This document shows, piece after piece, positions 55,560 to 64,000 of a stretch of 64,000 nucleotides of DNA. Made by a program: the position numbers and the translations under genes. This DNA is from Arion vulgaris. Lineage: Eukaryota; Mollusca; Gastropoda; Stylommatophora; Arionidae. Location: the NCBI GenBank assembly GCA_020796225.1, contig CM036754.1, positions 43,894,420-43,958,419 of the forward strand, written 5' to 3'. Position 1 is the stretch's first letter. Every line of letters begins with the position of its first letter. The notes beneath the pieces are model-generated. The model saw nothing but the letters and a program-made list of their open reading frames with translations. It was not told where the DNA came from and made no database searches.

Positions 55560-56012
55560 ATTGAAAGCCATATATTCATTGAGAGCCAAATATCCATTGA
55601 AAGCCAAATATCAATTGAGAGCCATATATCCATTGAAAGCCAATATCCATTAACATATCCATTGAAAGCATATATCCATTGAAAGCCATATATCCATTGA
55701 GAGCCATATATCCATTGAGAGCCATATATCCATTGAAAGTCATATATCCATTGAAAGCCATATATCCATTGAAAGCCATATATCCATTGAAAGCCATATA
55801 TCCATTGAAAGCCATATATCCATTGAAAGACATATATCCATTGAAAGCCATATATCCATTGAAAGCCAAATATCCATTGAGAGCCATATACCCATTGAAA
55901 GCCATATATCCATTGAGAGCCATATATCCATTGAAAGCCATATATCCATTGAGAGCCATATATCCATTGAGAGCCATATATCCATTGAAAGCCATATATC
56001 CATTGAGAGCCA
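55560..56012. repeat. 18-bp minisatellite, about 24 units
   Basis: Unit GCCATATATCCATTGAAA, with GAGAGCC/GAAAGCC variants. The 18-bp period keeps frames open on both strands (KAIYPL and MAFNGY repeats). Confidence 0.95.
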
Positions 56013-56019
56013 AATCTTC

Positions 56020-56450
56020 AGATCTTTTTTTTTCATTAATCCTATTTCGTCTCACAGCGTCAGAATAAGAAGAGATTTTTAGAACGGACTTTTGTGTGCG
56101 CTTCATAAACAGTGTCTTTCGTCGTCTTAGTTATCTATTGAGGTCCACCTTTTTGCGTGACCGAACCATTTAATTCGTTGTTTCTTTGTGAAGTTCAGTA
56201 ATGCTTTTGTACACACTTTATTCCCAATGTCCTAATTTCTAAACCGGTCTCTTCTTGTTACTCCCAGCATTCTGCGTAGACACTTCATCTCTGTCGCGAA
56301 TAATTTTCTTCTATCATTTGATATCAGCGTCCAGGTTTGACACTGATAGCATAATGTGGGAGAAAGATTACGTTCTACATACAATGCTCTTTTTAGTGTT
56401 TACGGTGACATGCTTGCAATTTTAAAATTGGCGCCATCTGTCTGATTATT
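56020..56450 (-). mobile_element. LINE-E fragment, uninterrupted
   Basis: It covers the 3' end and coding tail with no nested element: CACAGCGTCAGAATAAGAAG, CCCAGCATTCTGCGTAGACA, ATTTGATATCAGCGTCCAGG and CAATGCTCTTTTTAGTGTTT. It serves as the empty-site reference for the MITE at 5,823. Confidence 0.75.
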
Positions 56451-56977
56451 AGATACTTTGTAACAAAATGAGAACCACTTTGTGGTCCTCGGATTAAATT
56501 TTGAGATCCGCTACTTTCTACAATCAGAAAAAATACATTGTTGGATCGTATAATAACACACAAAATATAATTGTTCAGTTCTTCTAAAAATAAACATTGG
56601 AAATATCGAACTTTGTACATAGTCAAATAACATGCAGAAGTCGATTCTCTGGTTGTTCGCGTCTGCAGTTAATTGTTAATTGCTGTTGTCATGGTGTTTG
56701 TACAATACCAGACTTTTCTACCCCCATTTCATGTAACTATATTTCTTCGAAGATTTTTGTTTAATTTCGTAAGGTATTTTCCTTTCTTGCGCAATTTGCA
56801 TTGTCTATGCTAACGTCAGTGTTTATGCCGGTTTCCCTAGTTACCGTTTATATTCCTCTTCGACTGTGACCTAGTGACCTCAAACGAGAAGTATTGTTTC
56901 TTTTACAATTTTTATTTTGAGCTGTACATTTTTTAATCAATAATTTTTGGTTTAAATACCAGGTCATAGAAATCTTG
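56451..56977. other. Non-coding spacer
   Basis: Unique A+T-rich sequence. No features seen. Confidence 0.5.
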
Positions 56978-57089
56978 CACGACATCAGTGCCGGATTAGC
57001 CTAGTAGCAGAAGTAGCAAATGCTACGGGCCCCGCGCTTCTAGGGCCCCGCGCCTATGTGACAGAGATGAAAATGGAAAAAATAACCAG

Positions 57090-57650
57090 ATGTTATTTCA
57101 AAAAACACGCATTCTGTCTGAATTTTTTAATGTCGTATGTGATGGTGCCGAATCTAAAGAAATCGAAGCAGAAAATACAGAAGACGTGTCCCACTGTGTA
57201 GTGGATGAAAGCAGTGCCATAGAAGAATCATCATTACCAATACTACCATTAAGATCAGTAACTCTTCACGATTTAGCCACATTTTTCACAAGACAAACTG
57301 AAATCGAATGTACAGAAAATCCTCCCAATTTAGCCATATCAACTTCAAGCCAAAGAGAGCAGAAAGACAGCACATGCTTCTAATGAAGCAACATCTTCTA
57401 CAAGCCAAAACACAACGAAAGTAAAATGTACTCCAACGATATTGGTGAATGGCCAAACAATTTCAATCGAGATTTTTGGGATTGTGAAAGAAAGTAGCGA
57501 AGTGCAACATATGAACAGTGATTTCTTGTCTTAAAAAAACATACAATAAAGAAAACAATCCACGATTTTGTCGAAAGTCGTTTTTCACATACACTAACAA
57601 ACAAAACTCACGTGAGAGATTGGTTGTGTTATACAGATACTAAAGGACAA
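57090..57650 (+). pseudogene. hAT transposase N-terminal remnant
   Basis: An open frame of 97 codons starts at 57,090 (LFQKTRILSEFFNVVCDGAE...). After a stop and frame changes, a TTF/ZMYM-like segment follows at 57,445-57,670 with W-P-x-x-F-N-R-D-F-W and D-W-L-C-Y...F-C-L-F spacing. The normal family carries a DNA-binding zinc finger here. Several stops separate the pieces. Confidence 0.65.
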
Positions 57651-57818
57651 CTGTTCTGTTTGTTTGCAAAGTTATTGATTTAGGCTGTACCATAGAGTGA
57701 CTGTTGTATTTGGAATACTCCGGCAGTTAAAATCTATTACAGCAGAAGAGATCTTGAAAAGAACAAATATTGTCAGCTCTTACCAAGAGGATTTGGAAAA
57801 AGCCTAGGCGACGAACTT

Positions 57819-58187
57819 ATGCAGTTCGCTGAACTTCTTAAAACTAATGTAGCTGCTGCTATTAGCAACGAAAAGCATGAGGCTCTTGAACTGCAATTTT
57901 ATAAACTTATAATGGAAAATTCATTAGAGTCGTGTTTCACAAATGTAGAAATAGTCTTACGAATTTACTTGTTTTTAATGATTACTAACTGCAGCGAAGA
58001 AAGTTCTTTTTCGACATATAAAAGCGTATTCGAGCGTATAAAAAGTGAGTTCAGGAACATGATGGGACAAGAATATAAAAATAACCTCACCTTAATGAAC
58101 ATTGAATGTAATTTACTTAGAGAAATTAATTTGTCTAGTATTATCTCTAAATTTGCTCACATTAAATCGAGACAAGTTTGTTTGTAA
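57819..58187 (+). pseudogene. hAT transposase C-terminal dimerisation domain
   Basis: The 122-codon frame contains VLRIYLFLMITNCSEESSFS, YKSVFERIKSEFRNMMGQEY and NNLTLMNIECNLLREI. L-R-I-Y-L-x-x-x-I-x-x-C-S-x-E-x-S-F-S...L-R-x-x-M-x-Q-x-x-x-x-N-L-x-L-x-x-I-E is the hAT C-terminal (hATC) signature. The upstream catalytic part is absent, so this is a fragment of a once 600-700-residue enzyme. It lies 85 bp from the right terminus. Confidence 0.9.
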
Positions 58188-58281
58188 AAGTTGTGTTTTA
58201 TTTTATTATCATACAAAATCTAGGGCCCGCGCTAAAATTTGCTACGGGCCCGCGCTAGCCTAATCCGGCACTGCACGACAT

Positions 58282-58349
58282 GACATTTTCTATTTGCTCA
58301 TCTGTCCATCAATATTCGGAAAGTGAAATACAAACTACTGGCCTTGAAT
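58282..58349. other. Short spacer
   Basis: Unique flank between the hAT and SINE-2. Confidence 0.4.
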
Positions 58350-58540
58350 AATGGAGGAAAAGAGGTTCTAAAGGCACAGGATGTACTCCATTGTACTGGG
58401 TTTCCCCATATGGCTACGTCCCTCTTGGAAGGAATGGCCCGTCACCTGTCGAGAGTGTTGCACAAAGCGCGAACTCCGTAGCTCCAATCTTAGAGATCTC
58501 AGGCAAACGTCTTAACCACTTCGTCATATAGACCCACTCC
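58350..58540 (-). mobile_element. SINE-2 copy, tRNA-headed
   Basis: The minus strand starts GGGTCTATATGACGAAGTGG TTAAGACG (A box) and continues GGAGCTACGGAGTTCGCGCT and GACAGGTGACGGGCCATTCC. It is collinear with 33,560-33,840. Confidence 0.7.
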
Positions 58541-58964
58541 CTCCCCAAAGAAATAATGAAAAGAAGCGGAATAAACGAGAACTGACAGAACTAAAGAGTT
58601 CTAGGTTATCTTCTGACTGTGTCTGTGAAGTTTATTGTATCCGTTTGTTTTACAATCTTTGCTTGATAAAGACCTTTTGGTCGAAACGCCACTGTATCTT
58701 GTTTTTGTATATTGTAAATCTATCTTTCTTCTTTCTTAAGTATTTCGCCTTTGCTACGTAGTTTTACTACAGTCTTCCATTATATCGAGCCAAGGATGGA
58801 ATGAAACACTGAATGTAATATGTATTAAGCTTAAGGGTGTAACATGTTCATACCAACGTATAGCAGAGAAACAATAAATATGGTTTTAATTATTTTACAG
58901 ATACGTTTACTTCACAACATCAGTAATAAAAACCGATCGTATTGCAATGACCTGGATGCGACCA
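58541..58964. other. Spacer with hairpin-GAAAC motif
   Basis: TTGATAAAGACCTTTTGGTC then GAAACG at 58,663-58,687 has a perfect 4-bp stem (GACC/GGTC) with a TTTT loop. It may be the 3' remnant of a Penelope-like element, but no coding part is left. Confidence 0.4.
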
Positions 58965-59855
58965 AGACTTGGAGTACATGTCATGGGTGATAAGAGCTAA
59001 GAGGTCAATGTCCTGAGCAAGACTTGGAGCACATGTCATGGGTGATAAGAGCTAGGAGGTCAATGTCTTTCCTGAGCAAGACTTGGAGTACATGTCATGG
59101 GTGATAAGAGCTAAGAGGTCAATGTCCTGAGCAAGACTTGGAGCACATGTCATGGGTGATAAGAGCTAGGAGGTCAATGTCTTTCCTGAGCAAGACTTGG
59201 AGTACATGTCATGGGTGATAAGAGCTAGGAGGTCAATGTCCTGAGCAAGACTTGGAGTACATGTCATGGGTGATAAGAGCTAGGAGGTCAATGTCCTGAG
59301 CAAGACTTGGAGTACATGTCATGGGTGATAAGAGCTAGGAGGTCAATGTCTTTCCTGAGCAAGACTTGGAGTACATGTCATGGGTGATAAGAGCTAGGAG
59401 GTCAATGTCCTGAGCAAGACTTGGAGTACATGTCATGGGTGATAAGAGCTAGGAGGTCAATGTCCTGAGCAAGACTTGGAGTACATGTCATGGGTGATAA
59501 GAGCTAGGAGGTCAATGTCTTTCCTGAGCAAGACTTGGAGTACATGTCATGGGTGATAAGAGCTAGGAGGTCAATGTCCTGAGCAAGACTTGGAGTACAT
59601 GTCATGGGTGATAAGAGCTAGGAGGTCAATGTCCTGAGCAAGACTTGGAGTACATGTCATGGGTGATAAGAGCTAGGAGGTCAATGTCCTGAGCAAGACT
59701 TGAGACATGTCATGGTTGATAAGATCAGAGTCAATGTCTATAAGACTTGAACATGTCATGGGTAATAAGACCGAGATGTCAATGCTCTTCTGACAAGACT
59801 TGGAGTACATGTCATGGGTGATAAGAGCTAGGAGGTCAATGTCTTTCCTGAGATA
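58965..59855. repeat. 55/59-bp satellite array, about 16 units, with higher-order pattern
   Basis: Short (S, 55 bp) and long (L, 59 bp, extra TTTC) units follow the order SL, SL, SSL, SSL, SSS. The first two dimers also share CTAAGAGG and GGAGCACATG variants. Units at 59,700-59,800 are degraded. Confidence 0.93.
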
Positions 59856-59890
59856 AATTAGAATGTAGATGTCGCAGAAACGATCACCAA

Positions 59891-61569
59891 GGGGCCATCC
59901 ATAAATTATGTCAACAAAATAGGGGGGGAGGGGTCTGGAAAAGTTTGACATTTGTTGACATGGGGAGGGAGGAAGATAAATTGACGTCAACAATGTCATT
60001 TTTATTTTAACCGGATTGAGCTCTTTCCAAGGAAGTTATAGTCTTTTGGCATCAATGCATCATATTATTATGTGTTTATCTTCAATGTAGACTGCTGACA
60101 GATTAACCACATATGGTATTAATCTGAATATGTTTAACGGATGACTGCATGGTCTTCTATTATTAATAATGATATTATATATTTAATAGAAGTCCATGGA
60201 ATGCTGACACTATAAATTCACAGACTGCTCTAAGCCACAGACAGATTACTGAGTCTATGAAACTTGAGAGCTCTTTAATATAAGACATGTGTAAGATTTT
60301 ACTATGTATGATACTAAGAGTATGTATGCTATGCCTTAAAGACGCATGCCTATATATAATGAAACTAGACAAGCATAGGCTACAACCATGCAGATGAGTA
60401 ACTAAATACTGAAATAGTGCAGACTCTTCTTTATTTAAACAAAACAAAATAAAAATATAATGGAAAAGAAAATATTATTATTCAAGTAACATTGTATAAT
60501 ATTAGAGCCGAGACAATTCAGGGTAGCTAGTAGTAGGGGAGATCGGTACCGAAATAACCAGGTACTGAAATAACCAGCGCCCTTACTCACTTTTATTCAT
60601 TAGTCAATTCATGCTGCCGCTCTTATTTAGACTTCCTTATTGCCATCTTTGTTTACGACGTGAAAGGGTTTTGATTTGATTGAAAAGTAAGAAGTTATGA
60701 ACTTTTATAGTTTTTCATCATCAAAAGTGAAAGGAGGTTGTTTTAGCAGCAGGTTTCTGAAAACCTGCTGCATAGATTTGCACAGATTTCCTTCTCTTTT
60801 CTTCAACCAGTCTTTGAAACTTGATAACATGTTACCTCGATCTGCAAAGGCATTCAAAATTCTTCCATATGATCTATATTGTCCTTCTATTCAGTCGTCG
60901 TTGGTTGAACGAATTTGCAAAATCTGTCACCTCTATGTTGCTTCACAAGTCATGTTGAAGAAGCATGTTCAAATGCACCGACAACGTGATCTTGGACCTG
61001 GGCAATTAGCACATGCACCTCCTCAACCACAACGTATTCGGCCAGTGCAAGTGGCTGCAAAAAGGCACATAGAACTGATGGCATTTATTGCTCATAGAGA
61101 GATGTTAAGCGCAGAATGGTTAGACGAAGATGATGTAGACTTGTCTGATATGTTGGTTCCAGAAGGTGACATCAATGATAAATCAGCGACAATGCCCATT
61201 GTAACAATAGAGGAACATTTGGCTTCTCCGTGGGAAGATGATAGAAGATAGAAAAATTTGAAAAACTGACGGCAAAATAGGCCTATAAAGTAGTCTGTTT
61301 ATAAATTCAAAGTTTAGTCAATTTGAAATATGTTAAACAATGTAAAAAGTGTAATATAATTAATTAATAATTTGTGATACCTTTATTTTATTTCTGCATT
61401 AATATTTAAGTACTAAGCGAGTCGTATCAAATACGGTTCGTCTGTTTGGGGGGAGTAAATATTTGTTGACATAATTTTATTAGGGGGGTCGCTAGAAGTT
61501 TGACAGTTGTTGACAAGGGGAGGGTCAAATATTGCCTAAAAGTTGTTGACATAATTTATGGATGGCCCC
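59891..61569. mobile_element. 1,679-bp DNA transposon with 25-bp perfect terminal inverted repeats
   Basis: The left end GGGGCCATCCATAAATTATG(TCAAC) and the right end are perfect inverted copies. AA lies outside both ends, possibly a 2-bp duplication or chance. Inside each end a roughly 28-bp segment (AAGTTTGACA...TTGTTGACA...GGGGAGGG) occurs in direct, not inverted, orientation (59,940-59,967 and 61,496-61,523). One open frame with a zinc finger lies at 60,697-61,251. The superfamily is not identified. Confidence 0.85.
60697..61251 (+). CDS. Zinc-finger protein encoded by the 1.68-kb transposon (possibly partial)
   Basis: An open frame of 184 codons runs from an ATG at 60,697 to TAG. The N-terminal 60 residues are rich in F, S and K, and the start may be artificial. 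Later it has FKILPYDLYCPSIQSSLVER, then one C2H2 finger (CKICHLYVASQVMLKKHVQM plus H; spacing C-x2-C-x12-H-x3-H). A proline/glutamine/arginine linker and an acidic C-terminus (LDEDDVDLSDML, EEHLASPWEDD) follow. No transposase catalytic triad is visible, so it is either the tail of a larger enzyme or a separate DNA-binding product. It is intact enough to have been under recent constraint. Confidence 0.55.
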   Translation: MNFYSFSSSKVKGGCFSSRFLKTCCIDLHRFPSLFFNQSLKLDNMLPRSAKAFKILPYDLYCPSIQSSLVERICKICHLYVASQVMLKKHVQMHRQRDLGPGQLAHAPPQPQRIRPVQVAAKRHIELMAFIAHREMLSAEWLDEDDVDLSDMLVPEGDINDKSATMPIVTIEEHLASPWEDDRR

Positions 61570-61589
61570 AATAATATTGCCAGTTTTAT

Positions 61590-61765
61590 AATTGCAAGTC
61601 ATCACGTGATGATGTTAACAGAAGATGACCTAGATAATGGAGCTTGTCTCGCGCATAAACCTCATCATCATCATCCTCAAATAGCATGTTTTGAGCAGAA
61701 CTTTGCTACTCTAACAGTCCTTGGGAATTTCTCTATCTCAAATGCTTCATTCATTACATTAATAC
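61590..61765 (-). mobile_element. Possible LINE-C/D tail piece
   Basis: Plus-strand TTTTGAGCAGAACTTTGCTA with CTCTAACAGTCCTTGGGAAT resembles 4,930-4,975 (TTCTGAGCAGATCTTTGTCA...), which belongs to the LINE-D/LINE-C junction. The match is partial. Confidence 0.35.
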
Positions 61766-62205
61766 ATTCCAGATGTAAAAGCTCTATGCATTACACTATT
61801 CCCTCCCACATGTAAACGCTCTACTCATGACACTAATACGTTCCACATGTAAAAGCTCTATGCATTACACTATTCCCTCCCACATGTAAACGCTCTACCA
61901 TGAACACTAATACGTCTCACATGTAAAGCTCTATGCATTACACTATTCCCTCCCACATGTAAACGCTCTACTCATGACACTATTCCCTCCCACATGTAAA
62001 CGCTCTACTCATGACACTATTCCCTCCCACATGTAAACGCTACTCACTCTACGTCCCACATGTAAACGCTCTACCATGAACCTATCCCTCCCACATGTAA
62101 ACGCTCTACTCATGACACTATTCCCTCCCACATGTAAACGCTCTACACATGACACTATTCCCTCCCACATGTAAACGCTCTACATAACACTAATACGTTC
62201 CACAT
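61765..62205. repeat. About 36-bp minisatellite, about 12 units
   Basis: Unit CATGACACTATTCCCTCCCA(CATGTAAACGCTCTA). The first units alternate with TAATACGTTCCACATGTAAAAGC variants, a dimer pattern. Several middle units are shortened. Confidence 0.92.
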
Positions 62206-62351
62206 ATAACGTGACACATTTGCTAAACCGTTAGAATTTCTTTGTGTAGCATATTATTTTGAATAACGTCGCTCTCTCATATCAGTCCGCCTGAAGGACT
62301 CTTGATTTAATGTCAGTTCTCATGCCTCCTTTATTGTCGTTATCAAGGTTT

Positions 62352-62800
62352 CTTTGATTGACCGATTGATTGATAGGACTATCATCACTGCGCTTCGATG
62401 AATAACCGTAAGTGCTCTGATCTCTTTCTTAGACGTGAAGATCTCAGCGCACAAACTCTGTAGCACCGGCAAGGTCCTGAATGTAATTGTGATGATGGTG
62501 AAAATTTATGTATGAATTTAAATTAATTTTTTCAGAAATTTGCTCGGGCCGCTGCTGTACAGCTTCTATTATCAGTTCCTAGCCGCCAGGACTTATTTTA
62601 CGCGTTTAACAAAAACACGGGGTCTGTGTTTTATTGTCCATCTCCTATAAGACTAGGAACTTGATCTCACTTACATTGAGATCATGGATATCTGGACAAA
62701 TGTATCTTTCGTTCTAAGAGGGGAACGAACTGAGTATCATGGATATCTGGACAAATGTATCTTTCGTTCTACGAGGGGAACGAACTGAGTAAATATCAAG
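62352..62800 (-). mobile_element. SINE-1, near full-length, with a small internal duplication
   Basis: The tail (plus-strand GATTGATTGA) and body are intact, including CCGCTGCTGTACAGCTTC and GTCCATCTCCTATAAGACTA. At 62,675-62,790 a segment of about 54 bp (ATCATGGATATCTGGACAAA...) is present twice, an early stage of internal tandem expansion. Confidence 0.75.
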
Positions 62801-63884
62801 CAGAGACAAGCCACTTAATTTCACGACAAGGAGACCCCCACAGATAAGTTTCTTTAATATCCGGCTGTCTTGCTCGTTCCCTACTTTGTCTTCTAGAAAC
62901 CATGCTCTCCGTTGTCGATCTCTCTAAACACATTAGATGGTTAACGTAACAAAAATTTACAATTTTCTGAAACATTGTGTAACTTCAGAAAATTTATTGC
63001 CAAAATACCCCAGATATGAAGAACATGTGGTCGTCCACGGTCTTCTCGTGAGAAGCTCTTGAGACTGACAACTACATTCATTGACCATACACAAGTTGAA
63101 GTCTGAAACCGTAAGCAGAATAAGCTTGAAATTATATGTTGTTAATGTTTTTGTATGATGTTTTATCCATGTCTCTCGGTCAAAATAAAAATTTGTATCA
63201 ATTTTCTTTGTCTCTGCACATGTATCAAAGTTGCCCTACTTTCTGCCATCTTTCTTAATTTTTCCAACTTGTTAAATTGTTATCCAATTTTCTTCGTCTG
63301 TCCTGTATTCTATTTCCGTCTTAGGTCATCTCACAGTTTGTTGACATTATTGATTTATGCAAATTGGCTTGATCTCTGTGCAAAAACCAGCGTTTCCATA
63401 ATGATTAATTATTTCAAATTGGATTGGTCATTGCGTGTGTCCTATATTTTGGAAAATACTGATTGGTCGATTCTGGCTTCTTTGTTTAACACTGATTGGT
63501 CAAAACTGACTTCCGTGTAAGATTCTGATTGGTTTAAACTGGGCTTTGGAGTGTACTAAAAGCTCAGACTAGACATCCTGTACAGGGAATCTGAAATAAT
63601 TTACTAATAGAATAAAAGCTTATAGTGGCACAGGTAGCTAGTATCAGACTCATACTTAGGGATCGCGCGCAGAGAGAGAGAGAGACTCATACGGTTTTTT
63701 CAGATTAGAGAGATTCGTTACTTAATGATATTTTTTGCTACAACCGAAATAGAAAAATATGTTACTGGCATGGAAATAGATCATTATAAATATATATATA
63801 AACTCAACTATGTTGCAAAATGAAATCATAGAGAAAGTTCAAGATTTTGTATAACTGGGAAGTACAATATCGCAGGACGACGAT
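62801..63884. other. Non-coding spacer with a short diverged repeat
   Basis: ACTGATTGGTC or a variant recurs four or five times at 63,418-63,535 in an imperfect pattern. A short GA microsatellite is at about 63,670-63,685 and a TA run at about 63,792-63,802. No gene is recognised. Confidence 0.45.
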
Positions 63885-64000
63885 TCTTCTTCTTTCTTCT
63901 TCATCAAACGCTCCATGTCGACCACTAGTTAAACTACTCCTTGTGATTTTTATGTGATCTGAGCCTAAAAGCGATTGTAATTTGTGCCAGTTATGTGCCT
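63885..64000 (-). mobile_element. SINE-5a, cut by the window end
   Basis: TTCTTCTTCTTTCTTCTTCATC is followed by CGCTCCATGTCGACCACTAG and GTGATCTGAGCCTAAAAGCG in family order. The remainder lies beyond 64,000. Confidence 0.7.

Larger units (their letters stand above)
56986..58273 (+). mobile_element. hAT transposon (ZMYM-type), 1,288 bp, internally deleted, 8-bp duplications
   Basis: CACGACAT flanks both ends exactly (56,978-56,985 and 58,274-58,281). The termini CAGTGCCGGATTAGCCTAG and its right-hand partner pair at 18 of 19 positions, and GGGCCCGCG-rich subterminal repeats follow. The interior keeps remnants of a transposase: a TTF-type zinc-finger region (FNRDFWDCER, DWLCYTDTKGQLFCLFAKLL) and the C-terminal dimerisation domain. 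The catalytic core is missing, so the copy cannot move by itself. Confidence 0.93.

Noticed and set aside
55576..56106. 176-codon minus-strand frame with MAFNGY repeats
   Set aside because: It arises from the 18-bp minisatellite and an antisense LINE-E tail.

Overview
This window is a gene-poor, repeat-saturated stretch of A+T-rich animal nuclear DNA. It shows no operons, bacterial promoters, rRNA, canonical tRNA genes or CRISPR array. The mix of non-LTR retrotransposon tails (several families with RT C-termini ending in RGRP-type motifs), tRNA-headed SINEs, a Penelope-like element, a ZMYM-type hAT and dozens of minisatellite arrays is typical of a lophotrochozoan invertebrate. A mollusc is the best guess, at low confidence, because no host gene is complete enough to place it. 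Almost every long open frame lies inside a tandem array or a broken transposon and is not a host gene.

Layout. 0-9.9 kb: LINE tails on both strands, a tRNA-headed SINE split by a LINE copy, a 253-bp MITE inside a LINE, a LINE inserted in an older repeat with a target-site duplication, and a frameshifted GIY-YIG domain of a Penelope-like element. 10-22 kb: large arrays (41, 22/32, 61, 69, 69 and 38 bp units). One of these lies inside a LINE and one inside a SINE. 22-27 kb: short arrays and SINE/LINE fragments. 27-29.5 kb: a 70-bp array. 30-35 kb: SINEs, small arrays, and the only credible host exon (32,834-32,932), with a 21-bp array starting just inside the following intron. 35-39.7 kb: a 51-bp array in a LINE fragment, then one SINE copy swollen to about 3.5 kb by internal 71-bp and 39-bp arrays. 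40-46 kb: LINE tails, including one with the FADD catalytic motif split by a 551-bp insertion, and a 21-bp array. 46.6-52.05 kb: the largest array (55-bp unit), with a badly degraded consensus. 52-64 kb: further arrays, a 1.29-kb hAT with 8-bp duplications, and a 1.68-kb terminal-inverted-repeat element carrying a zinc-finger open frame.

Main theme. Many arrays are not independent satellites. Their unit is a piece of a named dispersed element, and the rest of that element is still present on both sides. The window therefore records repeated conversion of SINE and LINE segments into minisatellites. Several long arrays have clean edges and deletion-riddled interiors, which points to consensus errors rather than biology. 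Element names such as LINE-E or SINE-1 are local labels given here, not database names.
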